Positions 12,651 to 23,111 of a DNA stretch of 64,000 bases are shown piece after piece. Numbering within the stretch: the first letter of the stretch is position 1; each line of letters starts with the position of its first letter. The DNA is from Rhyacophila brunnea (Eukaryota > Arthropoda > Insecta > Trichoptera > Rhyacophilidae), in the NCBI GenBank assembly GCA_022495005.1, contig JAGYXB010000269.1, forward strand, positions 620,001 to 684,000, in the 5' to 3' direction. The position numbers and the translations under genes were made by a program. Below the pieces are notes generated by a model. The model had not been told where the DNA came from. It saw only the letters and a program-made list of their open reading frames with translations, and made no database searches.

Positions 12651-13257
12651 CAGTAGCGAAGGGTGGAGGTAGGTTGTTAAGATCCGCCATAAATAGTGCG
12701 CATTAAACTTTGTTAGTCATACATATTTGTTTTTATTGAACTAAGACTACAATTTATAAACAGTGTTGATTAATTAAAAAAAAAAAAAACAATTAAACCC
12801 TGCCTTACCAAACCATAATATTTTTAGTATACTTTGGAGGCGATACGACAAAATTGTGCACACTTTTTCATTTACACCTTACTTATTTGTTTTCGTTAGA
12901 TTAAGAATATATACATACCTATTACACATATTGTTGGTTAATTTTTTTTTAATTCGTTATACCCTGCCTAAACCAAACTATAATCAATAAAATATATAAA
13001 AAATAATATCCAAAGTTAAGTATGATTTAATTGCATAAATTTAGATATTTTATAGATAGACGAGTATTTTTTGACTAGGTATTATCTATTATAGCTTGGT
13101 TTCGCAGAGTTTAATTATTGAATTTTAAAAACTAACTAATACCATCTGTAAATTGTAGTAGTCTTATTACAATGAAAATAAATACGTGTGGCTGACAAAG
13201 CTCAGTGTGCACTATTTATGGCGGATCTTAACAGCCTACCTCCATCCTTTGCTACTG
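12651..13257. mobile_element. hAT-type non-autonomous element, family B copy 1
   Basis: The element begins CAGTAGCGAAGGGTGGAGG and ends in the complementary CCTCCATCCTTTGCTACTG. The inverted repeats, imperfect, extend about 130 bp inward through GATCCGCCATAAATAGTG. It is flanked by a perfect 8-bp duplication, GTAGATAG, at 12643-12650 and 13258-13265. A CAG start and an 8-bp duplication are typical of hAT transposons. At 607 bp with no transposase frame it must be mobilised in trans. Relatives lie at 27923-28307 (left side missing) and 58032-58786. Confidence 0.85.
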
Positions 13258-13265
13258 GTAGATAG

Positions 13266-14501
13266 GTACTATAGTTTTCTGGGTTTGATACTATGCAGAA
13301 CTTCTCAACAGCAAAAATAATGTGTTAAATATGTTAAAATTTTCAATTATTGCAGATTACATTTTGAGTTATAAAAATCTAGCGTTATTCTAAGTCGGTA
13401 GATTTTTTCAAGATTGGAAGCAAGTTCCTTACACAAATTAACTGTATGTCCGGTTAATTAAATTTTAAAATAATTCAGTAACATTATGAAAAACAGCAAA
13501 TGCGATAAATTATGAATACCTACCGCGGGAATAGTTTTGTATTAAAAATTCATAATGCGCTATTCATTTTCGTAATCGGCGCACTAGAATCTCTCAATGT
13601 CAGAAAAATGAAATATTTTTTCCAAGATAGGACTGAAAATAAAATTCATATAAATCGTTTTACACAATTAAAGTTGTCGTTTCGTTAATTAAATACATAG
13701 TGGACATAATAAAAAACCGCGCAGAGATCCAGAAGCTAGAGTAAGCGCATTAAACTATAATAACTGAACGAGAATATAAAAACGAAACAAGTTTTAGATT
13801 ACATTATTTTTTTACATAATTAAATGCATCCACCAAAGGCAAATATTAAATCGCAAATGGAGGTGACCGTTTTCACTCGAGATCGTTACACCAGTCAATT
13901 CTTGATTGGATATGGTGACTTCGTTGATAACCTCTATGATCTTGGTTTTCGAATGTCTGTGCTGTTCAAGTTGGTTCAACCAACCAAATGCTAATTTTGT
14001 TGCATTTAGAAAATTTGTAGGATTACACTGTCGACGTGAAGTCTCTTTAATTAAACTGTTGAGCAGTTTGTATTAGCTTTTGTTATTTATTACAGTTTTT
14101 AATTTTGTTTCTATGTGTTCATCTCCCTTGTGGGCACTCTTAGTTTAGTCTTAATAAAGTCTTGTAAAATTAATTAAATCACATTTTAGTGCATTGTTAC
14201 CTGTCTTAGAACACTCGGACTGGCTTCATCCGGTTAACCTGGTTAGAGTATTAGACAACGGTAAACAGAACCAATCCTGATTCTGATTATTAACAAAACA
14301 ATGCAAACAAATTTGGTAGATATCTACATAGGTATGTACATAATTAAAAAAATATAATGACTATCTTTCAAAAAAATTGTAGTCGATAACATGTTATGTG
14401 TACCTACTTACATAATATTTGTATAAAATTCTTAAAAAAGGGATATTTTGCCCAAGCCATAGAAACTAATTATTTTCAGTAGGTAATATCGATTATTAAT
14501 T
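13266..14501. other. AT-rich non-coding stretch
   Basis: No gene or bounded repeat was recognised. Confidence 0.5.
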
Positions 14502-14509
14502 CATTAATC

Positions 14510-14902
14510 CAGGGTTTCCCAATTTTTTTCTGCATGGAACAATTTGCAAACCCGGAAATTTTAACGGAACACTTACCTTATTTTTAGGTAGGTTAATTCC
14601 TAAAACACATTATTTCTTTAGTAATTATTTTTAAATATAAAACTATGATATTATATTAATATAAATATAAAAATATGAATAAATAAAGCACTTAATGACT
14701 TAATGATTTTGAATGGTTGAATTGCATATCTTCTCGATATCACTCTGATATCACTGATCATCACTCGCCTTTCAATATAAAGTAGATTCTTCACTTATTT
14801 TAGTTTTACTTATTTTACTTCTACTTACTATACGATCTTTAAATGTGTTGCAGTGTATAACATCTTTCCAAAGTGTCGCGGAACATAGTTTAAGAAACCC
14901 TG
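14510..14902. mobile_element. hAT-type non-autonomous element, 393 bp
   Basis: It starts CAGGGTTTCCCAA and ends TTAAGAAACCCTG. The subterminal TGGAACAATT and CGCGGAACATA segments are also related in opposite orientation. A perfect 8-bp duplication, CATTAATC, lies at 14502-14509 and 14903-14910. CAGGG ends with an 8-bp duplication define a hAT-type insertion. There is no coding frame. Only one copy is seen in the window. Confidence 0.85.
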
Positions 14903-14910
14903 CATTAATC

Positions 14911-15689
14911 TATGCTACTACAGATCTATCTACCTGTCGACGTTGTATAATTTACAATAGAATATATTTATCAATAGTATACTTATTATTAGAGTTTTAT
15001 TCATATAATAAATGATATAATAAACGGAGAAAACATGTTTTTAAAGATTATAAATTATGGTGATTTTGCATATTGTCAAAAAACTAGCATTCTAATAAAA
15101 TTCATAATGCACACTTTTTTAAACAATACAGCACCAGGAAGAAGAAAAATATGGAGAAATTATTATCATGTGCGTACCGACATGTCTCATAACGTGTGGT
15201 GTTAAATATATCTAGCTACCCGGTATTAATAATTAGTTCCCGCATTCAGTTTATACATAATGTAATGTTCCCGATATAATATCCGCGGCCGAAACTCGCT
15301 TTAAGCTGATCCGCCCACCTTTAATTATATTTCGTTGTATCTGGTGCCTTGCTCCCTCTCTACATAAAACATAATTTGTACACATTTCAAATTAATCCAA
15401 ACTTCTCCTCGCGAACCTCCGGAGAAGATTGGCGAAGACAGAAAAAGAGAAATTTCAATTAATTTTCAAAATTAGCAACACCGCATTATACTTGTTATTC
15501 ATAATTAAATTCCCAGACCCGATTCATCAATAAATACTTTTTTTATTAAATTTCAATAATAGATTAGGTCATCGTTAAACTCAAAAATCGGAATGTCTGG
15601 ATATGTGGAATGAAATACCTCATAATAGCCGGGTTAAATGAGAAAGTCAATGAGTCAAAGTCAAATAGATTTTTGTGTTTTCACGATGT
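14911..15689. other. Non-coding stretch
   Basis: Mostly AT-rich. About 15285-15445 is GC-richer (GCGGCCGAAACTCGC, CCTCCGGAGAAG) but has no frame of note. Confidence 0.45.
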
Positions 15690-15697
15690 GTTCTTCC

Positions 15698-15935
15698 CAG
15701 CGCTCGAAATGGAAAAGTTTACGAACCGGAGCGCTTGACAAATTTTTTGAAGATATTTACATAGTCATCAAGTCGTATGTGTATTTCACAAAAATAAGTG
15801 TGTCAGATTTTCTATTCTATGACCTATCTAGCTCAGACGGTCAACATATTTTTTTCCACGAGACGGAGCGATAATTTTACAAATTTCACGAGCCGAAACG
15901 GCGCTCCGGTGCGTTCCGTTCCATTTCGAGCCCTG
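15698..15935. mobile_element. hAT-type MITE, 238 bp
   Basis: The left end is CAGCGCTCGAAATGGAAAA and the reverse complement of the right end is CAGGGCTCGAAATGGAACGG. Both run on to CCGGAGCGC. A perfect 8-bp duplication, GTTCTTCC, sits at 15690-15697 and 15936-15943. The same termini bound the 3.4-kb element at 52192-55628, so this is likely a short derivative of that family. Open frames across it are chance. Confidence 0.88.
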
Positions 15936-15943
15936 GTTCTTCC

Positions 15944-16900
15944 TATTTCTTTCCTCGACTTTACAGAGGTCATTATCTGATCATCTCTTGACAACAGTGA
16001 AAGTCTCAAAATTTTACATTCAAGTTTTAGTTAATCCCGTCCCCCTTCCACTACCGTAAAAATCAAAAATAAATAAGTACTTATTATGGACATTTTTTCG
16101 AAATTTTTAATCAGTTAAAATTAAATTGCTCGATAGTATTAATTTTCTAACATACGTAAATCAGTGTGTTTACGATTACGGTAAAATTGTATATATTTAA
16201 TAAAATAATATATTACGATATAATAAACAAATCAATTTTAATTCACATAATCAACGTACCTAACAAAAATTGCCTTACGTATGGAATCTCACGTAAAACA
16301 GGTTGTAAGTTTAATCAAAATTAATCGTTTACTGCAGGTAATTAAATTGAATAGCATACGTAAAAATGTATAATAAAAGATTTACCTCAGATTAAATTCT
16401 TTAATATATTGAATGTAATTATCAATATCATGAATTTCATGGTGGTTATTTTAATATTATCCAGTTTTCCGACAACAACAATAACAAACGTCGCGTCTTC
16501 CATATAGGTACCTAAATTATGCATAAAATATAGGTATCTGATACTAATAGGCGACGAATTTTTAGAAAATATAAAGAAATGTATAGGTATATTATATAAC
16601 TACATAATATATAAAATTATGAAAATATTAATAGAATTAGAATTTAATAACAATGAATTATAGGTAGATAAATAAAGTACACAGATTTAGGTTAGGTTTT
16701 AAATTACATAATTAAGTCATTAATTATTGAGTTACATTGGTTGACAAATAAACATAGTAGCTACCTCGATATTTATAATAAAAAAATAGTATCATAAATA
16801 TTATTTTTGTAAACACTCATTATATTCTAATGAATAAAAAATAAAAGTGGTAGGTATGTACAAAGTTTACATATAGTTATAAAAAAAAATTCGCATGAAT
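15944..16900. other. AT-rich non-coding stretch
   Basis: Nothing recognised beyond AT-rich sequence. Confidence 0.5.
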
Positions 16901-16904
16901 CATA

Positions 16905-16985
16905 GACGGATCCATAGCTAAGAGGCGAACATATTTACACATAAAGTGAATATGTGAGTTCGAGTCCCACTCGTTCGAAATGTTT
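16905..16985 (+). mobile_element. tRNA-derived sequence (pseudo-tRNA or SINE head)
   Basis: TAGCTAAGAGG fits the A-box pattern, and AGTTCGAGTCC at 16957-16967 fits the B box with one change. GTGAG and CCCAC can form a T-arm stem with one mismatch. The 7-base acceptor halves do not pair, so this is not a functional tRNA. A T-rich tract follows, as after a polymerase III unit. Confidence 0.4.
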
Positions 16986-19250
16986 CTCTATTTTTTTTCA
17001 AATACCTAATGTATATTCCTGAAGTTAATAACGTTACTATAATAATATGTGCTCTGCATTGACTGATTGATGTGAATAAAAAAATGGCAGCCAGTTTTGA
17101 TGGTTTACTTTGGTGACTATTTTACTCACATATCTACTATTTTTGCGAATTTATATAATGACTATTATTGACATAAAACGTTAATTAGATACTAATTCAG
17201 AGCGTTTTTATCTCAATGGAAAATAAATCACAGAATTTATCTACAAATGAATCTGTAATGCAAGATGGCAAGCTAATGTAATCATTGTTATTGTATTTGT
17301 AACCATTTTCCAGCATCGTTCTTGATAGAAGACGCACTTTCCAGCGTTCTTAAATAACTATAAGATAAACTCAAGTACCTACTTTAAGTACTAAAAACAA
17401 TTAATGCTACAATCATCACACACCAATTTTCGATTGAGTTAAAATTTTCGAGTGAGTGTTATGAACATTTTTAGAGTGAATCGTGTGTCTAATACTCTAA
17501 TACATTTATTATTAATGAATGATAATTGCAATTCCATAAATCACAACAGATGTATTTTATCAGAAACAACAATAATAAATAAATAAATAGCAAAGCGCTA
17601 CTCGGCAGGCAGATGTCTAAAAAATAATGCGTCCCAATTAAGGCCTCACGATGGAATGTTGATCACCCTCAATTAAAATAATTGGACTCAAGTTCTAACT
17701 CATTTCTGTATATCCAAACAAAAGCTGTTGCTGTGCATCGAGGATATGGAAGCTTTCCATGAAATATTATTTAATTGCTCGAAACTATTTTACACAAAAT
17801 AATTCAAAATACTTTTAGGTCGTTCATAATATAAGAGTAGTGATTCAAACAAATTTTAGGACTATGTAAATATTAATATATTTCTCAAATAAACTATACC
17901 TATAGAATAATAAAGCTGTAGATCCATCACGCTTCTGGTAAAAAATCATGTTGTTTTTCAATCGCATTGCATTCGACGTTAACCCTTAATTGCATGGCAT
18001 TGCCTTTCAGCACAAACTATTATTCTTTATATTTTTTCGTGTGAATGAAATTTTATTTTAAAACTTGCAGTTCTCTGCAGACAAAATAGTAATAGTTTTT
18101 ATTCACAGGTTTCACTGTTAATTTATAATAATATTATGTACTAACAAATTAAATGTGATAAAAAAATAATATTAAACTTAAAGGGTTACCATCATGCATT
18201 TAAGGGTTATGCAAAAACGAACACTAGATACCATTGGAGCTCGCCATTTAGTGCCGCGGCCTGATTATAGATGGCTTTTATGTGGAGGTATAAAAAATGA
18301 TCTGCCTAGAAGCCAAAATAGTCATTAATTTTTAATACCTTCTACGGATAATATCTTAGCGATATAGAATCGATTTCAATTAATATTATCTATATTTGCA
18401 GCACCATCTAGTTATCTACTCATTATATTATATTAAACAAGACTTTTTACATCAGTGCGCTTTTAGCAAATTAATCTCAGAGCACATTTATTCAATTTTT
18501 TATAACAGAATATGAAATGACATGCATATGAATTTAATCAATTATCTTGGTTCCCTCTTTGGTAACCTTTTTCAACTCATTTTTTTATATTTATAAGCTG
18601 TAGGTACATGTAATTCCAGGGTTAATTTTAAAAGAAGTTAATTATTTATTTATTAAGGAGGTGGAAGGGGTCGGGATTAACAAAATCAAGCAGGTTCTAC
18701 CATTTTCTGCATTTACCCTACCTTCTCGTCGCTCCAATCGCGGAATACCGCACTTTTCCGGATAAATTCCCTATATCTAGATACTCCGTACCTTGAGTCT
18801 AGCGTCTATAAGAGTTTTCACCTACGAGTTATTGCGAGCTATGTGGTTATATAATACGCGTGGCTTAAAGGTCTCACAGTGATTAGAATCGTGTGTGCCA
18901 AGATGATTTTTACTATTTTTAGTTTTTATATTCCTCATTGTTACGGACTGACCACTATTTTATATTATATAATGAGTACATTAATCAATGTTCTCAAACA
19001 TTTCCCCAGCAATCCTTGCATTCCACATAGCTGAAAGTTTTGTAATCCCCATAACACCCTTAAATTGGTCGGACCATGGAGCAGAGGAACTAATTTTTAT
19101 TCGTCAATCTTTAATGTTTCTGCTGATGATGAGCTTCTCAAAACTATCGTTTCCCCTTCTAGGCACGTGGAGATTTTTTTATATTAACCCGTCAACAAAC
19201 AACATACTCGTACCTACGTAAAAATACGCTTAAAAACAATTCATATTTTA
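16986..19250. other. AT-rich non-coding stretch
   Basis: No gene found. About 18655-18860 is somewhat GC-richer. A 77-codon frame at 18988-19221 has no recognisable motif and is left uncalled. Confidence 0.45.
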
Positions 19251-19655
19251 CGACGTTTTTATTAGCTCGTATTCTTGTTTGTCCGGTGGTTGTTTGTCCA
19301 GTACAAATCTCGCAATCGATTTTTAACTAACTTCCCGACTAGCTATAGGTACATTTGAAACTTTTAGAATATATCAGAACACGGTGCCAATGTAGAATTG
19401 AATTCATTTCCAGTTCCATTCAATCAAATCTGTTTTGTATGGAAAGTTATTAGAAAAATCCGTAAAAAGTAAAAGACTATTATTGGTTGCTAACAGGGTG
19501 GTCCTTGCAACTAAATTATTAATATATACGTGCGTTACTATGGAAATCAAAATGAAATGTCAAAATGACATTTCAGTATTCTATATTTGTTTGTTTGTTT
19601 GTTTTTTACTTACTTCATATCAAGTACAAGTTTGAGCATAATAATTCAACAGAAA
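19251..19655 (-). repeat. Repeat R, intact (unoccupied) copy
   Basis: This segment matches 36525-38268 in inverted orientation at high similarity. Shared blocks include TTAGCTCGTATTCTTGTTTG, CTACCGATTTTT-free flanks around AATCCGTAAAAAGTAAAAGA, and the far-end CATATCAAGTACAAGTTTGA. The other copy is split by a mariner. Here the corresponding site, around 19553-19574, is continuous and contains the short palindrome GAAATGTCAAAATGACATTTC. On the minus strand part of R can be read as SIARFVLDKQPPDKQEYELIK, but frameshifts and stops interrupt it. The class of R is unknown and no terminal inverted repeats were found. Confidence 0.7.
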
Positions 19656-20136
19656 ATTTAAAAATGTTGTATATTAAAAGTTCTTTTTATCTTGTAGGTA
19701 ATTATTTTGCTAAAATAAAATTAATATTGTCTTCTAAATGTTAGTATGTATGTCCTACATTAAAAACTGTAATAACGGTTTTTGTTGTCTATTCATTAAT
19801 AAGATGTTTTTATTACATGGTTATCCATATTTTATACGTTACTTACGTATAGCTATTATCTATCTAATCGTAATCATTTTCAAATTTCGAATAGGAATTT
19901 ATTGCTTTAGCAAACAATCGAAAGTAACGATTTTTCGCGTTTTTTTTACACGGTCGCTTTCTCGGAGTAATGAAGTATTACGGAAAAATTCATGCGTTGG
20001 AAAGATAATGAGAGCCTACCGACCACTTGCTCCGCTTTTAACGCCAGATGTGCTAAAGCTAAATGGAAAGCTTTTTCGAACTTCCCTAGTAACTATTTTG
20101 TTTAGCCATAACGTGCTTATTACTGTCCGACAACAA
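19656..20136. other. AT-rich stretch with a chance open frame
   Basis: A 166-codon frame runs from 19738 into the hairpin element that starts at 20145, so its C-terminus is transposon sequence. It has no recognisable motif and is not called as a gene. Confidence 0.5.
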
Positions 20137-20144
20137 GAAATTAG

Positions 20145-20318
20145 GGTACTGTTTGGTTATCAGGAATACAGCGGAAAACACATTTTGAAAATACCCGATA
20201 TACTGGATTATTTGTTAGTTTGGGTTAGTTTAGGTTAGGTTAGGTTAGGTTAGGTTTGGTTAGGTTAACCTGTGTTAAAATGTGTTTTCCGCTGTATTCC
20301 TGATAACCGAATGGTACC
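20145..20318. mobile_element. TTAGG-loop hairpin element, copy 1 (174 bp)
   Basis: The arms GGTTATCAGGAATACAGCGG and onward (32 bp, 20154-20185) are perfectly repeated in inverse at the other end. The outer GGTAC ends extend the inverted repeat with mismatches. The flanks AAATTAG/AAAATTAG form a 7-8-bp duplication (20137-20144 and 20319-20326). The loop, about 20220-20266, carries tandem TTAGG units. Copy 2 at 29465-29637 has the same length and shared inner sequence (TTTTGAAAATA, GATATAC). An 8-bp duplication with GG termini is compatible with Merlin-type or hAT-like transposition, but the superfamily is not settled. Confidence 0.75.
20220..20266 (+). repeat. TTAGG pentamer tract inside the hairpin loop
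   Basis: TTAGGTTAGGTTAGGTTAGG followed by degenerate units (TTTGG, TTAGG). This is the insect telomere unit but only a few copies long, and it lies within the inverted-repeat element, so it is not a chromosome end. Confidence 0.8.
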
Positions 20319-20326
20319 AAAATTAG

Positions 20327-21422
20327 CGATAACAGGATGTCGCTGTAGTCGCATATAGAAGACTTCTCTGTGACGTACCTGTCATGGCGACAATGCATAC
20401 TAGAGGCGTGTTTAAATAATGTATTGGCTTTCCTTTTAGATGCAAGACTTTTCCTTCTTCGCAATAAAACAAAAAAAAAAATACTAATAATAATTCTAAC
20501 ATCACTCCTGATTGTTTTAGACATATATTTAATATAAAAAGCTTCAAATTAAATTGATAGATCCGTACACCACGGGAGCGTAAAATGAAATGATAAATTT
20601 GGGGGCGTTCCTCATTTGAAAACGGAAGTGCGAATAGCTGCACTGGAGGGATTGTTAGTTCACAGTTTTAACACGTGGACAAGAAATTCTTATACTTTAT
20701 GTACGTATCATCGTTTCGATGCATACTCATTACAATAATTATTGTTATTTGATAATTAACACCACAATTCACAACAATAATGTGGACACGTTAGCATAAC
20801 AGTTCAAAAACCTTATGGAAAGTTTGAAATATTTATACACCGTTATTGCCATGAAGGAAGAATTAATTTGTATGCCAGTATCAACGCAGTAAAAATAATA
20901 TGAACGCGGTTATTCAATACGCACCATTAATGTAATGTATGTTGAGTTTATTTTTCAACCAATTTGTTTAGGAAACAATGAATTAATAAATTGGTATTTT
21001 CAAACTCGTTTCAGTCGTTCAGTTTCGTTTGATATTTGATAAATAAACGAAACTTCAAAAAAATCTTAGGCATGACTTTGAAAATATTCATACATTATTT
21101 TATTCATTCCAAACTAATTCACTTAACGTAGGTATCCCTTGGTATATAAGGATTTTTCCAAGACCCTCAAAGTTAGAGCATGTCAAAGTCGTTTCCTTTT
21201 CCACGTTGGATTTCACACGATAATATGACAATGTAGGTATATAGGTACAACCCACGCGGAAGGGCTTAATTTTATTTTTGAGTACCTATGATGAGTTAGG
21301 TATATTCGCAAAACTATGAATATGCTTTAAAACTTAAACGGTTCCATAAAAATATTGGAATATTCCTCGACGCACACATTGGGAATCACAAAATAGATAT
21401 CTACGAAATCGCGTGTTCGAAT
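20327..21422. other. Non-coding stretch
   Basis: Two overlapping minus-strand frames (about 94 and 106 codons, 20240-20643) begin in or beside the hairpin element and have no motif. Nothing else was recognised. Confidence 0.5.
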
Positions 21423-21869
21423 TTTTTTACGTATGCAGTTGGTCATAATATTACAGTTAATCGTGAGCTATTGTATCGAAAATAGATGGCAGTATAGTGT
21501 TGCGATCAAATTCATGTCTAAATAAAATACGTATTAAACGAAAACGGAATACAAGGTAAAGATAGATGAAAATGGATAATTAAGTAAATAAGAAATACAA
21601 ATATATAAGAAATATAAATTATATTAAATTCTGGTAAATGGTGATAAGTATCTAGTTATACCTATAAAATATCTGATGATATTGACAATTTGATTAAGTA
21701 TTAGATATTTGATAAAAAATCAAATTAATATTCTAATTGAATCTATTAAAATTGAAACACTGTCTGCAATCGTTCACGAGCATCGCGTATTTTTTTGTTC
21801 TCAATGCTAATACGGCATCTTAGGTAAGATAACTCACGGTAAACTGTGCTACGGCGAAATGTAATACAT
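21423..21869 (-). mobile_element. Family A repeat, copy 2
   Basis: Read on the minus strand, it runs from ATTACATTTCGCCGTAGCAC to ACTGCATACGTA, the two ends of the family. The internal ATATTTGATA and CGCGTATTTTTT segments match copies at 3.6, 40.6 and 46.3 kb. Hairpin element C copy 1 abuts it at 21870, so one probably inserted next to or into the other. It is non-coding. Confidence 0.7.
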
Positions 21870-22116
21870 ACATATATAAGACGGCTATCAGCGGCTATCG
21901 ACGATAGTTTATAATATTTATGTATTGAGGGTACATATTATAATTTTACAATAAGTAAACTGTCTACCTTGTTCTAAAAATTAACACAGCCAAGAGAGGG
22001 GCTGTTAAAACATCGCACTTTTTGACAGTTTAGATGGTCAACTTATTGTAACAATTAACTGTCTCAATACATATATATGACAAACTACTGTCGATAGCCG
22101 GCTTGTGTATAGAATA
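21870..22116. mobile_element. Hairpin element C, copy 1
   Basis: Imperfect inverted repeats of about 100 bp surround a core. The left arm has GGCTATCGACGATAGTTTAT. The right arm reversed has GGCTATCGACAGTAGTTTGT. The core TTAACACAGCCAAGAGAGGG and GCACTTTTTGACAGTTTAGA is nearly identical to copy 2, 950 bp downstream. Both copies end in TTGTGTATAGAATAG. It has no coding capacity, and no target duplication was resolved. Confidence 0.7.
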
Positions 22117-22819
22117 GACTCAATGATGTCATTACGAAACGTCACTCCAATAGGCTGAAGTTACGTAATGAATCGATATTATTATTGTCGATAGAGTTCA
22201 ACAGGCCTGGCTTGGAGTAAACTGAACACAGGGTAACACGAAACACCGCCTTTATAAATCATAATTATTATCGCGATTAAAACGTCTGTACAACCATATT
22301 TTATAAGGCCAGCTCTACACCACTTTGATATATAGAGCTTTTGTTCGGCTCCGCGTTTGGTTTGGTTCCGATATTTCTTCTTTTTTCCTTTATTTCATTT
22401 CGCTTGTATATTATCCCCGATGCTTTGGCCTCGTTCGTTTTTTTTTGTTCTGTTTGGCCGGCCAATGATGTTCGTAATTAAACGAATGCAATCGAACGTC
22501 TGTACGTGGTCACAACTCAATTGGAGTCAATGTTTTATGGTATGATGTATGTATATCGGCATCGGTTCGATAACTTATCAGACAACCGAATTCGACCACC
22601 ATTCTGATTTTATCATCATTGGTATAGATGATTCCTACATCACACTGGAAAATATAATATAATTATTATAATTAAAAATCCCATCTAGAAAATATCAATT
22701 CTTTTTTTTATTCCTTTGTAATTAATTTTACATCGTTTTAATGCGTACGACAACACCATAAACGTATTGTTACAATTAGTGAATTGTTTGCATACCTAGT
22801 GTACCTATCTCTGTGGGTC
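22117..22819. other. Non-coding spacer
   Basis: Separates the two element C copies. About 22310-22530 is GC-richer and includes TTCGTAATTAAACGAATG, an inverted AT-core motif. No gene. Confidence 0.4.
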
Positions 22820-23111
22820 AATTCTATAAACATGGCGGCTATCGACGGCTAAAGTGATAAATATTATGACTTTATCATATTATTTATGTATAATAAAGTA
22901 TTATAATTATTGTTACAATAAATTAGCCGTCTCATCTGTCCAAACTGTCTATCCCGCTCTAAAAGTTAACACAGCTAAGAGAGGGGTTGTTAAAACATAG
23001 CACTTTTTGACAGTTTAGACGCTTAACTTATTGTAACAATTAACCTTTAAATACATAAATATGATAAACTACCGTCGATAGCCACCGATAGCCGCCTTGT
23101 GTATAGAATAG
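22820..23111. mobile_element. Hairpin element C, copy 2
   Basis: The ends ATTCTATAAACATGGCGGCT and, reversed, ATTCTATACACAAGGCGGCT are inverted repeats. An inner pair, ATTGTTACAATAAATTAG and AATTGTTACAATAAGTTAAG, makes most of the unit foldable. The core matches copy 1 (21870-22116). It is a MITE-like non-autonomous element. Confidence 0.75.

Noticed and set aside
16905..16985. Functional tRNA gene
   Set aside because: A- and B-box-like segments exist, but the acceptor halves do not pair.
19738..20238. 166-codon open frame, among the longest in the window
   Set aside because: The last 30 or so codons lie in the TTAGG-loop hairpin element, the frame shows no domain, and AT-rich residues dominate.
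20220..20266. TTAGG tract as a true telomere or chromosome end
   Set aside because: Only a few units, inside a bounded inverted-repeat element with ordinary sequence on both sides.
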